Shown one piece after another: positions 37,313 to 49,700 of a stretch of 64,000 nucleotides of DNA. The stretch is from Echiichthys vipera (Eukaryota > Chordata > Actinopteri > Perciformes > Trachinidae): positions 9,304,748-9,368,747 of the forward strand of contig OY829662.1 in assembly GCA_963691815.1 (NCBI GenBank). Reading direction: 5' to 3'. Below the pieces are notes generated by a model, which did not search any database, was not told where the DNA came from, and worked only from the letters and a program-made list of their open reading frames with translations. A program made the translations under genes and the position numbers. Every line of letters starts with the position of its first letter. Within the stretch, counting starts at the first letter, position 1.

Positions 37313-40300
37313 TCAGTAGAATACCACACTAGACTTTCCTCCTGGGGGGTTGAGGACCCTGTTGTGAGAGCGAGGCTTGGGTCCCAGGTGAGGCTCGTGG
37401 TTCTTCCGGTCACCAGTCTCATCTGTCTCAGCAGGAGGTGAGGAAGAGGAAGACGAAGACCGGGGCTCAGGCTCCGGAGGGGCTGAGACAGTAGCGGGCT
37501 CTTCCTTGGCTGGCATGGGAGCTGGGGGAGCAGCTTCTTCCTTCACCTCTGGTTGGCTGAGCTTGGCTTCAGGTACTTGGAGAGGAAAAAGAATGTGTCT
37601 TACAGAAATGCCAGAACTAAATAATAACATAAGCATAAACACAGAGTATTTCCGACCGTAATACATAATAGAAATCACATATTTCCAGTCACAGTTGAGT
37701 TCTCAGAGGAATGAGCCTGTGCCACATACCTATCTTCTTAAATAAGCACTTCCATTCCAAAGGTCTCAAGGCAAACGTGTGGATTGATTTATTAGCGTAA
37801 CCAATGGGTGAAAAATCCAACAAAATATGCATTTCATTAACCAAAGAAAAAGACGACCTAACTATATTCTAAGCATACAGGACCCTTTGACAGAGGTATT
37901 TTCAAAGCTACAGTAGAATTATTCAATATGAAATGAATGGACATTTTCCTTTACGTAACTCACATGGTGTTTTCGGTGATTGGGGTTCAGGTCCCACACT
38001 TAGATTGTCCTGTAAAAAAAGATAAAAGATTTCTCACTGTGTTATCACTGAAAGGACTTAACAGACTCTTCTTCATGCTACTTGAATAAAGCTGAAGCAG
38101 CTGCAAATATTCTGTAAAACAGTGCAACTTTCATGAGGCCCAAAAGGCCCCTTCAAGACAACGTATTTGTCAGCTCTCTCCTGGAAAGGAGATTTTAAAC
38201 TCAACCTGACTTTTACCTGGTTAAATAAAGGACCATTCAGATATTAAAGCTACATGTTATATGGCTGAACATTTTCGTCTATGATCATACACAATGCTAT
38301 CACATGTGCACTGCGTAGGATCAAACAAGTCATAGTTAGCGAGTGACCATTACCCATGCTGGGAGAGGTCGAGTTCACAGCTCCATACCTATGATGCAGA
38401 TTCACTCAGGTTTTTTTTTTTATGTCAATAGCACATATTTACACGCAAAATGTAAAAAAGAAAACATGGAATAAGATGGCCACTTTTTTCAGGGTCAAAT
38501 TACCAGGTTCTAAATTGGTCATCATTAAGAACTTCTGTGATTAGGAAATGATCATATTGTTGATACTAGATTTCCCTAGTCTGCCAGGATATAAGGCCTT
38601 TCCAAATGAACTCAATATTATGTGCAATGCAAACACCATCACCGACCTTGACACGTACAGAAAACTGATTCTGATTTCTTAAGTAGTAGCTGCTTAGAAT
38701 ATATTGCGTCAGTGCCGAGATTGTTGCAATAGACGCAGCAGTTTAACAATAATCTGGTTGCACAAACACTATTGAACTGTGGGGAAGACTGACTGATAAA
38801 TCAGGGTATGTGACTTAATTGCCTTACGCTTCAATCCTTCAAGGATCAAATAATGGATAAACGCGATAACTAGCGGACTTTTGAATCCTAACTTTACAGT
38901 GGCGAGTCGAGAAAACAATACATTTTTTAATTTTGAGGGGGGGATTATACTTTAAAAGCTGTTGAACTAGTCGGGGCTGAAAAAACAAATAAACAAAAAA
39001 AACAGTCAAGTCAGGGTATAGTCAATGTTGTGTCTAAAATGTAGGTGCATGGCCTACCTTTGGCTTATTTGGGTAGCTTCGGTTCTGGCTTTGGGCGGGT
39101 GCACTCTCTGCAGCACCGAATATGTTGCTGGTCGGTCCACCAGGAGGTTTGGGTCTCTGTTGCTGAGCTGGAGGTTCAGGTTCCCCAAATATTCCACTAC
39201 TCTTCCCACCTACATAAAGTACCAAGATGTGTGTTTATTTATTTGTATGTTTGTTTAACATTATGACACACTTCACTCTGTTACATCTAATTTTGATTGG
39301 CTAGTTAACTGCACTACCCATTTGGTGGCCATGCTTACTTACATGGGCTTCTTCATGACAGTCACACTTCAGCATTATAAAATTATAGTGTCATGTACAC
39401 ATACTACAGTAGCAGCAATTCACAGACCATTTCAGGGATGCTAATGCCACAGTGAAAAATAAGCAGATAAGGCAGCCAGGATGACTCAGCAGTCCCATTC
39501 TGGAGACGCATACCATTTTTAAACAGTGGACTCAACTGAAAACATACTTGACTATAACAGATAGCCTAAAAATCTGAAGGTGGTTTACTTTCAGGCACAG
39601 AGAACAGTGAAAGTGTTTCTACTGGAATTATCACAACGTAGTAACAGTTTTCACACCATGGGCAGTGATAGATGTTTTGAGTGGCCATATCCATTAGCCC
39701 TGACAAGCGGGTCTGACCTGGAGGATTGGAGCGCCTGGGTGCACTCTGGGACTCCTCTGGTGGAGCAAACACTTTAGACGCCATCTTATTAGGTCTTCTT
39801 GATGCTGCAGCGTCTTCCTCATAGCCACCAAACAGGTTACTGGACCCACCTCCAGGAGGCTGCAACACTCTGCAGGAGATTAAAGATTAAAGTACAACTT
39901 TTATAGGATCATATTATTCATTCAGTAAAGGACAAATAGAGATAGATTTATTTGTATTACTGGTTAACCCGGAGTTCATCTTACTAAATCATGTAGGCTT
40001 GTGTCGATTGATTTGATTTGATTTATTTAGCACATGTAAAAAACAAGAAGATTACAATTAAGAGGTCGCGTAAAAAAAAAAAAAGGACATCCCACAAGGG
40101 GCTTGGCATGTTGTAGTTCCTGCCTACAATTATTCAACAATATTTCATATGAAGGGAAAGAACTGAATAAATGGAGAAACACAGGGGGAGTAAATAAATG
40201 TGAATCAAGAAATCAATCAAAACAAGAAAAAAAATATGGCTATTGATACGGTTAAATGTTTTCCACAGGCTTTAAAAAAAATGATAATGTATTTTAAAGT

Positions 40301-40896
40301 TGAGCCAACGCAGCCATATGACAGGTTATCGGATTATATATACCGGGGTATGGCGCCATATGTCTCTGGCTTGTAAAATTGACGGTGTAATTTCTGGCGT
40401 TATTAAAAACCATAACATGCATGAACACATGACCCAATTACTGTCGCTTTCGAGTCAGTAAAAGGAAACTCATCTCCTCTAGAACAATGTGGCCACACCG
40501 CCGTTGGTGAGTACAAAGAAGAGCAGTCAGAAGTGGCCAACACTTCCGCAGGCGCAGTGGACAACGCCTGCTCGGATCACGTTAGCTTCAAAGAGCTAAT
40601 ACTCGGCTTTTAAGTTTGCTAACACAGGAAAATTCAAACCAAGCTAGCCTTAGCAAAGTTTGTCTGTACTTACTTATTGCTAAGGGTTATGTTTGAAGGC
40701 AAAAAGTGACGCTGCAAAAAGCTACTGAGAGCTCCTGTCATGGAACGTTAACCTACACTGAGATAACGTTAGTAGCTGAAATAAGACGTCGTCGGCCATT
40801 TCTTACCCAGATAACCAAGCTAAACGACTAAAATATTCACCTTGAACTTGGTTTTGTCCCAGTAGCCAACCCTTGAAACATGTTCGTCGAAGTCAT
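37313..40896 (-). CDS. jpt2: Jupiter microtubule-associated homolog 2 (HN1-like), 5 coding exons, 222 aa
   Basis: Small, probably disordered protein. Human JPT2/HN1L is about 190 aa and is reported as an NAADP-binding partner of two-pore channels and related to Drosophila Jupiter. Exons: 40896-40841, 39869-39718, 39209-39058, 38009-37964, 37575-37313; 669 nt in frame. Start MTSTNMFQGLATGTKPSSR is chosen from the family's MFQ.. start and a good donor at 40840. Four copies of a P-P-G-G-x-S/T-S-x-x-F motif are visible: PPGGGSSNLFGG, PPGGKSSGIFGE, PPGGPTSNIFGA and the C-terminal PPGGKSSVVFY. RRPNKMASKVF and HEPHLGPKPRSHNRVLNPPG are family signatures. The last exon adds an acidic/Ser-rich linker that makes it longer than the human protein. 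No damage is seen. Confidence 0.95.
38165..38235. repeat. Possible LINE 3'-end relic
   Basis: Contains 'ttttacctggttaaataaag', a common end of fish non-LTR elements, within jpt2 intron 3. Short and degenerate. Confidence 0.35.
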
Positions 40897-41110
40897 AGTG
40901 GTTTTTGTTTTTGAGCCTTCAAGTTTCCGAAGACAACTTCGTCAGTTTGCCAACTGGACGTCCAGCAAGTTCCCCTGTCTGCGCGTGCCCAACCGCCGCT
41001 CCGTAGTGAAGACTTTTCAGCCCACCCAACTGTGACGCAGAGGATTATGATTGGTCCACTGCCAAGCTCCGGGGTGCTGCGGTGCGCTCGTTTCGTGTGA
41101 CCGGGTGCCC
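40897..41110 (-). promoter_or_regulatory. jpt2: jpt2 5' UTR/promoter
   Basis: CpG-containing sequence directly upstream of the jpt2 start, with an inverted CCAAT box (GATTGGTCC at about 41050) and GC-rich blocks at 40980-41000 and 41070-41110. The TSS is not determined. Confidence 0.5.
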
Positions 41111-41389
41111 CTTCGGACAAGATACACTAAGTAATCCATTGCGTAGAAGTATTTTGAGAAAAGAAAATACAATTTGGTAAACACACTACTGAAGTAACTG
41201 TCTTTTGTGTTACATCCGTTTACACAAATAATACGTTATACATGTCGTATATAAAAACAACCCTCAAACTCCGCCCCGCTGGTCTGTCTCAGAGCAACTA
41301 AACAAACATACCCATTCACTAACCTCTGTATAGGACGCTTGTTTAGAGACACCGGGGCGCCTGGTCTGAACAAAGGAAACGTTTAGTTT

Positions 41390-41525
41390 AGTTGATTAGG
41401 ATCCACATTAGCTGCAGAAAATGCTGCCGCTATTCTTCCTGCGGTCCGACACATGCATACAATTATAATAATGCATCATTATTACAAAAACAAAAATAAA
41501 ATTAAAACATACAAAAACAAAAAAC
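41390..41525. repeat. Teleost interspersed repeat relic (GATTAGGATCCACATTAGCT type)
   Basis: 'gattaggatccacattagct' followed by 'gctattcttcctgcggtcc' matches, from memory, a very common fish retroelement 3' segment. The family is not assigned. Confidence 0.5.
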
Positions 41526-42846
41526 ATCACTTTGAATCAAAAAACACTGCACAGACAGTACAGTTTTTTTCGCCATGCAAATAATATAAATGGCCCTCCA
41601 GTATAATATTATACTGTAAGCCATGTTATAATTCACATTACATATTGTGATAAAATCCTACCATTTCAGTACCAACACTCAATATCACATAATTATACTT
41701 TATATCATATTAATAACAATATATGCTACTCAATTAAAAGCCCTTGGTGACACGTTTTGTGTACTTTCTCTACGGCATGTTGTAAGTCAGTGTTTTGTTG
41801 CCAAACCCTAAAGATCACACTCGGATTACCCTAAACCAGGTGATTTCGGCGTACGCCAGGACATAATTCAAGTGTATCCTCTGTGTTCCGCCTGTTGATT
41901 GGATCATCAAAATGTCAATCACTATCTGAGTTTCTGGGCGGGACTTATTATATTCCTTATTTTTTAGAGCGCCAATACTTACATTGCGCTGATCCAATCT
42001 CGTTGAAATAATGCTGTATGACTGAGCAAAAATGTTAGATTATTAAATTTAAACTGGCCTTGAACTTTAAAAACACATATTGGGAAACGTATACGGCATA
42101 ACAGGAAGAGAGTGTCAATTGGTCAATAACCGAGTTTCTCTCACTAACTATTGGTGGAGTCGTCTGTCAATCAAATTCTAACCGTCGTCCTCGTGTACTT
42201 CTGACCAATCATAGGGTTTGTTTTCGCGTGGTAGTGGGCGTGGCTAAACGCGTGGACAATCCAACCGCAGGAACTGTCATCTGTGAAAAGCTGGACGGCT
42301 GCCGTCAGCTAGCAATGCTAACCTGTGCCTGGATTGGTTATACTCACAAACAGGCTTCCACTTCAGGTAATTCCTAAACTTTGATACGTGTTGTCTATCT
42401 AACAAACTGCTTGACACTCTGCGTACAACAGCCATTATGTTACAAGCGATTTTCGCAACGTTATGGCTTGTTTGACTGCCATAGCGTCAGCGTTAGCTAG
42501 CCAACGACTGCAGCCGCCATGCTAGGTACCACGTTATGCATGCAGACAGCTCTTGTATGCATGTAATACAGCTTATTACAACTGTTAGGGTACATGACGT
42601 ATCTATTATTAACTATGAGCACATTGCAATTCTAAAGTAATGTCAACCAGTAATGGTATAATACCAGACCGATGGTTAGACGACTATAATCACTGCTGCT
42701 GGGACCAACAGTGCCGGTGTCAATATGTAACATAACTCTGTGATTGTTATAACATCAGTGTGATGCTGTACGATTAACCTGAAGATAAGGTGAAACCATA
42801 TTTCCACAGAGTAATAGTGCTAGTAACATTAACATTAATCATTTAA

Positions 42847-42896
42847 AGAGTGTGTTAAGTATTACTTGAAGACACAAGTAAAACTTAACACACTCT
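42847..42896. repeat. 50-nt near-perfect hairpin
   Basis: Arms 42847-42868 and 42875-42896 are 22 nt each with a single mismatch; loop AAGACA. It lies about 0.8 kb upstream of the putative cramp1 first exon. Confidence 0.9.
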
Positions 42897-43599
42897 ACTA
42901 GCAGTTTAGATCTGTCACTGGTGTTAGATCAGTTATACCTTCAGGCTTATGGAATCTGATATTTTGCGTTCAGATGACACGAATCAGGAATATAAAGGTT
43001 GGGTGGGAATGTACAAAAGGGGATGCCCCTTGTCATTTTTCATACCCAAGCTACTCCTGTCCAATTAACATTTCTTTGTGTAGCTTTTTCTTGCTGTCAT
43101 CTCTCTGCGCTGCCACACCCGATTCAGAAATACATAGATCAGTGTATGTCAATCGTGCAAACACAATATTATATACGATGTCATGTTTACAAATTGTAAC
43201 ACTATATTTACAGATGTAATAGGTATTGGTGTGCATCTCGCACATTAAGCCTGGTCCCGATTTTGACGTACGATTAAGTATTTTGCATGTAAGTAATGTG
43301 AGTAAATAGAATATCGTCACAAAGCCATACAGTTGCAGGATGCATATGAAATAAATTGTTTTCCAGACATAATTTCTGCAGGCGATGGTGACGTAGTGAC
43401 AAGCAAAGTCCACTGTCTTGCACACAGGTTAATAAAACTATCTATGCTTATCAGTTCAGATCAGCTCAAGTGGCGCGTGCTACGGGGAATTCTTCTTCAT
43501 TGCATGCTGTAAATATATCTTATATGTCAGTAGGTTATATAGTTTGATTTCTTATTTCAAAGAAGCATTGAGTAATGTTGCTGATAGAAAAACAGTTGA

Positions 43600-43721
43600 A
43601 CTGCGCAGAGAGTTCAGCTCAGTCGAGGCAGGAGCGAGGAGAGGGCAGAAAGCGGAGAGATTGGTCCTGGTTTTATTATGCTCAATTTGATCAGTATTTG
43701 CCAATCTAACCGGTCGGACTC
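43600..43721 (+). promoter_or_regulatory. cramp1: cramp1 5' UTR/promoter candidate
   Basis: Purine-rich leader (ggagcgaggagagggcagaa) preceding the putative first coding exon, whose donor AATGG/GTAAAA joins 44157 in frame (MVKRKKTSPTSEEHDNG then MTLGSREG). The core promoter is not identified. Confidence 0.4.
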
Positions 43722-46700
43722 ATGGTGAAGAGGAAGAAGACGTCGCCTACTAGCGAAGAGCACGACAATGGGTAAAATAATGTTTAAAATAAACACTTTA
43801 TTTAGAGGTCGAATGCACCGAGGGGTTTCGTTGTCGTTTCTGCAGGGCGCTAAACTGAAAAGCGCTCGCATTTGAATTTAGTTGAAATTCAACCTAAAAT
43901 CTGAGCCGTTTGAGCAGAAAGACACTTGGTAAAACACCGCCGTCACTTCCTAAACTATTTTGCTTGTTGAATATAATTGATGTGAAGACGTTAAATGCAT
44001 ATATTTGGCGTTGTTTTGTCGGGACTGGAGAGGGGATTTGAAACAAACAGCGGCGGCCATGTTGAGAGACAGTGAACGTCGTCTTTAGAAGTTAATTTTT
44101 GCACACCGCTTTGCTCCTAATGTGACAGATTTTTCCCTAAATGTGTGTTTGGGCAGCATGACACTGGGCTCCAGGGAGGGGATCGGTGTCGATGGGAGGA
44201 GGAATCCGTCCAGAAAGCCCGAAGGTTGCGGCGACGAGGAGGAGAGCGGAGAGCAGGCGAGCGAGGAGCGCAGTACAAAGGGAGACGACGGAGTGGAAAT
44301 TCTTAATCCATCAACCGCGGCTCTCAGCCCCGGTTCAGCTCCGGTTCTCCCCGCCTCTCCGCCGAACCGAACCCAGCATTCCCAGACCTCAGCGGAGCCC
44401 GCCCCTCCGTGTCACGACCAGCATCATTTTCTTCGATCGAGCGTTAGACCTCCGAGCAAACGGATCCGGAAGGATTCAATCGGCTCGACCATCAATGGAC
44501 ATGGCGGGGCAAAATCGAAAGGTACCGTGTGTGTGATCAGCCCAGGGGAAAAGTGTGCATAGGTGGGATTAGCAGGGGGTCTCTGCACGCAGTTGTCACT
44601 ACTGTTTGTTTATCAGGGATGGCTGGGACTGCTGCATGTTTTGTTGCTGTGTCCCCCCTCTCTGGGTAGATTTCTTTGGCTGCGACCCGAGTTGCAACCT
44701 GTGAAAATAGCAGAAAGAGTAACAGAGCAGAACTAAGATTTAAATGAGTTATTTGACTATTTTCAGTTTCAAATTCTTGGGAACTTACTTTGATTATGAC
44801 TTTTAAAACACGGTGCTGTTATGACTGTGTTATCAAGCGAGTGTGGAAAACAAAACCCCAGGTTTAAGTCTTCACTGTTTCTACATGGAAGTGACAGCAC
44901 CATTATTGTGAACATTTGCTTGCACTTTTATTTTTCCAGGACAAAAATAGCAGGATGACCTTATTGATCCAATCAATTGCTAACATTAAATGAATTAACA
45001 TTTTGTGTTTTTGTTATTTCAAAATAAGAAAACAATAATAATGTAATATGTATTCATACATGTCACCACAACCAATAGTGATGCAGCAAACAACTAAAAA
45101 AGCCTGGTGCTGCAGGGTCATTTTAGCACTCTCAGACACTGTCATTGGTGAAATAGTAACATTGAGTGTCTGACCATAAAGCTAGAGGTAACTTAAGGCT
45201 TTACTGACTTTTGAACACACTGAAGGATTTACCTCGTAAATATCTGATCACAAATAATGAAACACTCAAGAAAGGTATGAACACGTATGTTTGAAACTAC
45301 TGATGTGGCTTCTGCTATTGTGAAAGTCCGTCATACAGAGACACTACACCACCGACCAGAAACCGTTGTCATCCTTACTCGAGGATTTTTTGATTCGTCA
45401 CATATTTAGTGACGAATTCTTACTGATTTGTTTCAGTGTGTGTAATAATAATAATAATAATAATAATACTGCGTTATGACAGGGTGCCAGTTTCTTCTTT
45501 CCTAAAAATGGCTTTATAAATTAAATGGACCCAGATCAGACAGGACATTTACAGTATAATGAGGAGTTGGTGTGCTCTGTTGTTATTGGAAAGAGACAGG
45601 GATTGTTTCATCTAAATTTATATTTAGTTTGTCCATCTGTCGACCAGGTGACCAGGAAAGCTCTATTTGTTTTTGATATGGTGCTATATTGGTGCACATC
45701 TATTTTCAAAGAGGCACACAGATTTGGATTTGTAAATGAACCCCAATTTTGAATATCTAAATCTGCCTTAAAATAGTGCAGTGCTGCAACAGCAACAGCC
45801 TCTGTGCTTGTGTTAATGCCTCTGGCATCGTACTCTGCACTGGTGTAAACTCAGCCATCGGAGCCCACCAGGAGTTGGTTTTGACGTATGTGCTGTGGAC
45901 CTGGCCGTAGGAACTGATTTCTTTTCCTGCCTCCTTGCCAGAGCTGAACCTTGCAGGTTGTGCAATGGGTGGCTTTGTGTGCATGTATTTAAAGGAATTC
46001 TTCACTCTCAAAATGACTATTTAAATAGTGTTGCCTCAAATTTGTGAAAAAAAGTTTTGTAAAATAGTAAGGTTTTAGCGGAAATGCGTGTGTTTGAGAA
46101 GTACTGAGCACTGAAGGAGTTGTGTGAGGGTTTGTAAACAGAGTTTTTGGATATAGTTTTTCTGTTAAATGTGATCCTGTGTTACTTCAATTCATAAAGA
46201 ACTTTCTCTGTTTTTGATTGTTGTTCGATGTGGCACCATGCAACAAAAGCTTTCTTTTAAAATCTCCCAAACTGCAATTGTAATTCGCTTTCCACGCCAT
46301 ACTGATGGATGTGTGGGCTTTCGTCTCTGTGTAACACAGGGGCAGAGAACGGCTCTTCCTCCCAGGGGACAGTGGGACAGTCAGGGCCTGTGGCCGGCTC
46401 CACAGGGGGAGTGTCGAGGGCCTCCAAGGGCCAAGGGTCTGCCGAGAAGGAAGAGCAAGCAGGTAACCAGAAGAGGGCTCGTCGGCAGTGGGAGTCTTGG
46501 AGCACAGAGGACAAAAACAGCTTTTTTGAGGGGCTCTATGAGGTAAATGACAGAACCAATTAGAGTGTCATAGGTTAAAAATGAGCAATACATTATGTAG
46601 CACAACTTTAACTTAAAGTGTTGGCATTTACTTTGACATCTTCTCCTCACCTCAAACTACTCTGGTCTCCAGCATGGGAAGGACTTTGAGGCTATCCAGA

Positions 46701-49700
46701 ACAACATTGCAATGAAATACAAGAAAAGAGGCAAGCCAGCCAACATGGTGAAGAACAAGGAGCAGGTTCGACACTTTTACTACCGGACCTGGCACAAGAT
46801 CTCCAAACACATTGACTTTGCCAATGGTAAGTTGCCCATAGGGGTTTTCAGTTGGAGGGTAGAACATTATTTATTTCTTAGAATTAGAGCTTTTTTACAA
46901 TTTTAATATGCAACTTATACCATCTCATCTTGTCTCACTTATCTTGTTATGGCCATTAGCATTAGAAATGTAAAGTTAGTTCTTTCCAGGTCCATTGTTT
47001 TCAACAATTCCCACGCTGATGTTTGTATAGCATTTTATAAGGCAGTAAGACTTTGTCCCAAAACCTATGTTAAAAACCCTCTTCAGATAAGCTTGAGCCC
47101 CTCTCCTCAACAAAAAGCCCCCAGAGTCACTGTTGCGTTATCTTTACGTAGCATACACATGCCTCCTGCGTTCCTGGTTACATCACCGTTGTGACTTGTG
47201 CCACCTTTCCTTCTCAGCATACTCCAGAGCTCTGAAGAAATCCTCTCAAGAACTGTACGGCCTCATCTGCTACGCCGAGCTCCGCAAAAAAGTTGGAGGG
47301 TGTAAGTGAAGGCTGTACATGTGTTTGAATGCATGCCTTTTTTACAATTGTTGTGTGCGCGCAAGCGTTTTTCTGCTGTCAGTTTGGGACGCAAGGGATG
47401 TGATTTAATGCTGCACCCTCCCAGTCACGGGGGGCAGCATGAAATCCCTGAAGGACGATGTCGTAAACAGGTCTGTGTTTTGTCTTTGACAGTAATGGAT
47501 GATAAGAACGTGGCAAAGCTGAACGAACTAATACAGCAGGGGTAAGTTGGTAGTGAAAATGATAAAATGCATTGCCTACTCACACAGTTTTACATTTTTA
47601 TGTTAAATAACACAGGGTATGGTTACATGCACACATATTGGATAGTAAGTTACTGTATGCAGTGTTTGATTGTACTATATCACATCTGAACACACCTCAG
47701 TATGGGGTCATGAAAATATATACCAAGTACAAGAAATTTGCATCAGCAGCAGGAACACATATCATATGTCGACTGCTAATGTCACTAACTGACTTTTATA
47801 TCTCAATAGGAAAAATATCACAATATAGTATGTTTTCTTGTAATTCAATTCATAAATAGTCCATGTGAAATAACCACACAGCATATCCTATTTCCGTATA
47901 CTCCCGTGTTAAATACTACTCTTGTTTTATTAAGAACAAAATGGACACAACATGCAAGGATCAGAATGTAAAGCATCATATAAATGTAAAACCTTGTTTT
48001 AACACAGTTTGACGCTGGTTTTTCAACATCGTGTTAGAAAAGATATAGAAAATAATATACTATAGACATTTTAATTATCCTATATGGTATGGTATGGTAT
48101 GATATTACTTACTACACGTCTACTGTTATAAAATGGATATTTTTTATTTTGTTCAGCACTTGAACAGTCGTTCAGCTTATACTCTGATTTGTATGTGATC
48201 TAGGAACGTTGTACGTAACATTGAAGATTTCCCTGCTGTTCTGTCTGTCCGACCAGGGCCACCACCGTGCGCTCCAAAGGGAGGAACTTGCGGATCAAAG
48301 CGCCCATGTGCCGAGCGCTGAAGAAACTTTGTGACCCAGATGGTGAGCATGTGATGCACAGACACCCAGCACACTATACATACAAAGTAAACAAACATCA
48401 GTGCTGAATACACAATCCACAGTGATGGTGAAACGCAAGGTCTGCGGAGGCGGGGTTTTGGCAATAACAATGGCAGCGTGTGGGCTAGAGGCGTTTCCAT
48501 GGTTACCCTGCAGAAGCACAGTGAGGATGAGGAGCAGGAGGGAGATGATGGAAACGACCGGTCTGACCGACTGTTCCCTGCCCCTCTGTTCAATAACAAC
48601 CATGCACCAAAGTTAGAGAAAACATTTGCTTTAACCATGGATGGAAAATTAGAATCCCAGCGTGCATCTTTCTCATGTAGTCAGGGTTTATTTTCAGTTC
48701 TGTATCAGTGTTTTTAAAAACATCTTGGCAAAGGGCCTTGTCCTGATTTGTTCCATTTCCTCTTCAGTACCACTGAGTTTGGCTGCCATCTTTTTGTTGC
48801 CTACTTATCCGTTAAGCGTGAACATGTGCAATCAAGCATATTCAACTCTTTTTGTTCTCAATTCAACTGTCGGCTGTATTGTTCTCTTCATATAGTACGC
48901 TTGTGGCTCTTTAGGCTCAGTATTTTGTTGTCTCAAGTTTTTTTTTATGACTTTATCCTTTAAAGGCGCTATGACTGGGCGCCGGCTCTCGATCTTCAAC
49001 AAAACCTGATCATGCAAACCTAAGAGATCTTTGCTGGTTTTTGTCTTTCAGTCTCATTGTGTCTTTGTGTCCCCGCAGGAGTGAGTGACGAGGAGGACCA
49101 GAAGCCGGTGCGTCTACCCCTGAAGGTGGCAGTGGAGCTCCAACCACGCAGTAACCACTCCTGGGCCCGTGTTCAGAGTCTAGCCCACAACCCTCGCCTC
49201 AGGTCAGACATGCTGTAGAGCAGTAAATTACCAACAAAAATAGTCACTACAATTCTTGATAATTAGCTTCTAAAAATATGTTTGCATTTATTTCAGCACT
49301 GCACAAGAATCAGCTTGTAGCAATATTATAATTGTTTAAATCCATGAACATTAAGTCCACATTCTTGCTTGTTATTGTCAAGCTATAATGCTGTTACAAG
49401 CAGAAATGTTTTTTTAATCTCCCTGTTGGCGCCTTCAGACTCCTGTCACAGCTCAATAATACAATGCCTTTTGGTAAATGAATGCCTGTTTTTATATGTT
49501 GGCATTTGGATGAATGCATCATGAAGCTGGTCTGAAAGTGATGCCTGTTTGCAACTGAAGAACCACAAGACAATAAAATTAGATTGACCAACAAACTATT
49601 TAAAAACGTGTTTGTGGAAAATGGTTAGCATAAATCCCAGGGATGCGAGTCTTTAGGCAATTCATGTTTCGATAATGAGTCAGAGGGCCACAATGTTATT

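Larger units (their letters stand above)
41111..43640. other. Divergent spacer between jpt2 and cramp1
   Basis: No supported gene. It contains a repeat relic near 41.4 kb, a 50-nt hairpin at 42847-42896, and a GC-box/CCAAT-like cluster at 42150-42350 followed by a possible non-coding exon ending CACTTCAG/GTAATT at 42366. The last could be an alternative first exon of cramp1, but nothing proves it. Confidence 0.5.

Noticed and set aside
40005..40095. Possible retroelement relic (gatttgatttgatttatt...)
   Set aside because: Simple-sequence-like and too short to assign to a family.
42240..42366. Separate small gene starting at an ATG near 42315
   Set aside because: Only a short open stretch before a GTAATT donor; no partner exon could be shown. 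Kept only as a possible cramp1 leader exon.
44186..44536. 116-residue frame overlapping cramp1 exon 2
   Set aside because: Shifted frame of the GC-rich exon; the other frame carries the conserved DQHHFLRSSVRP and splices correctly.
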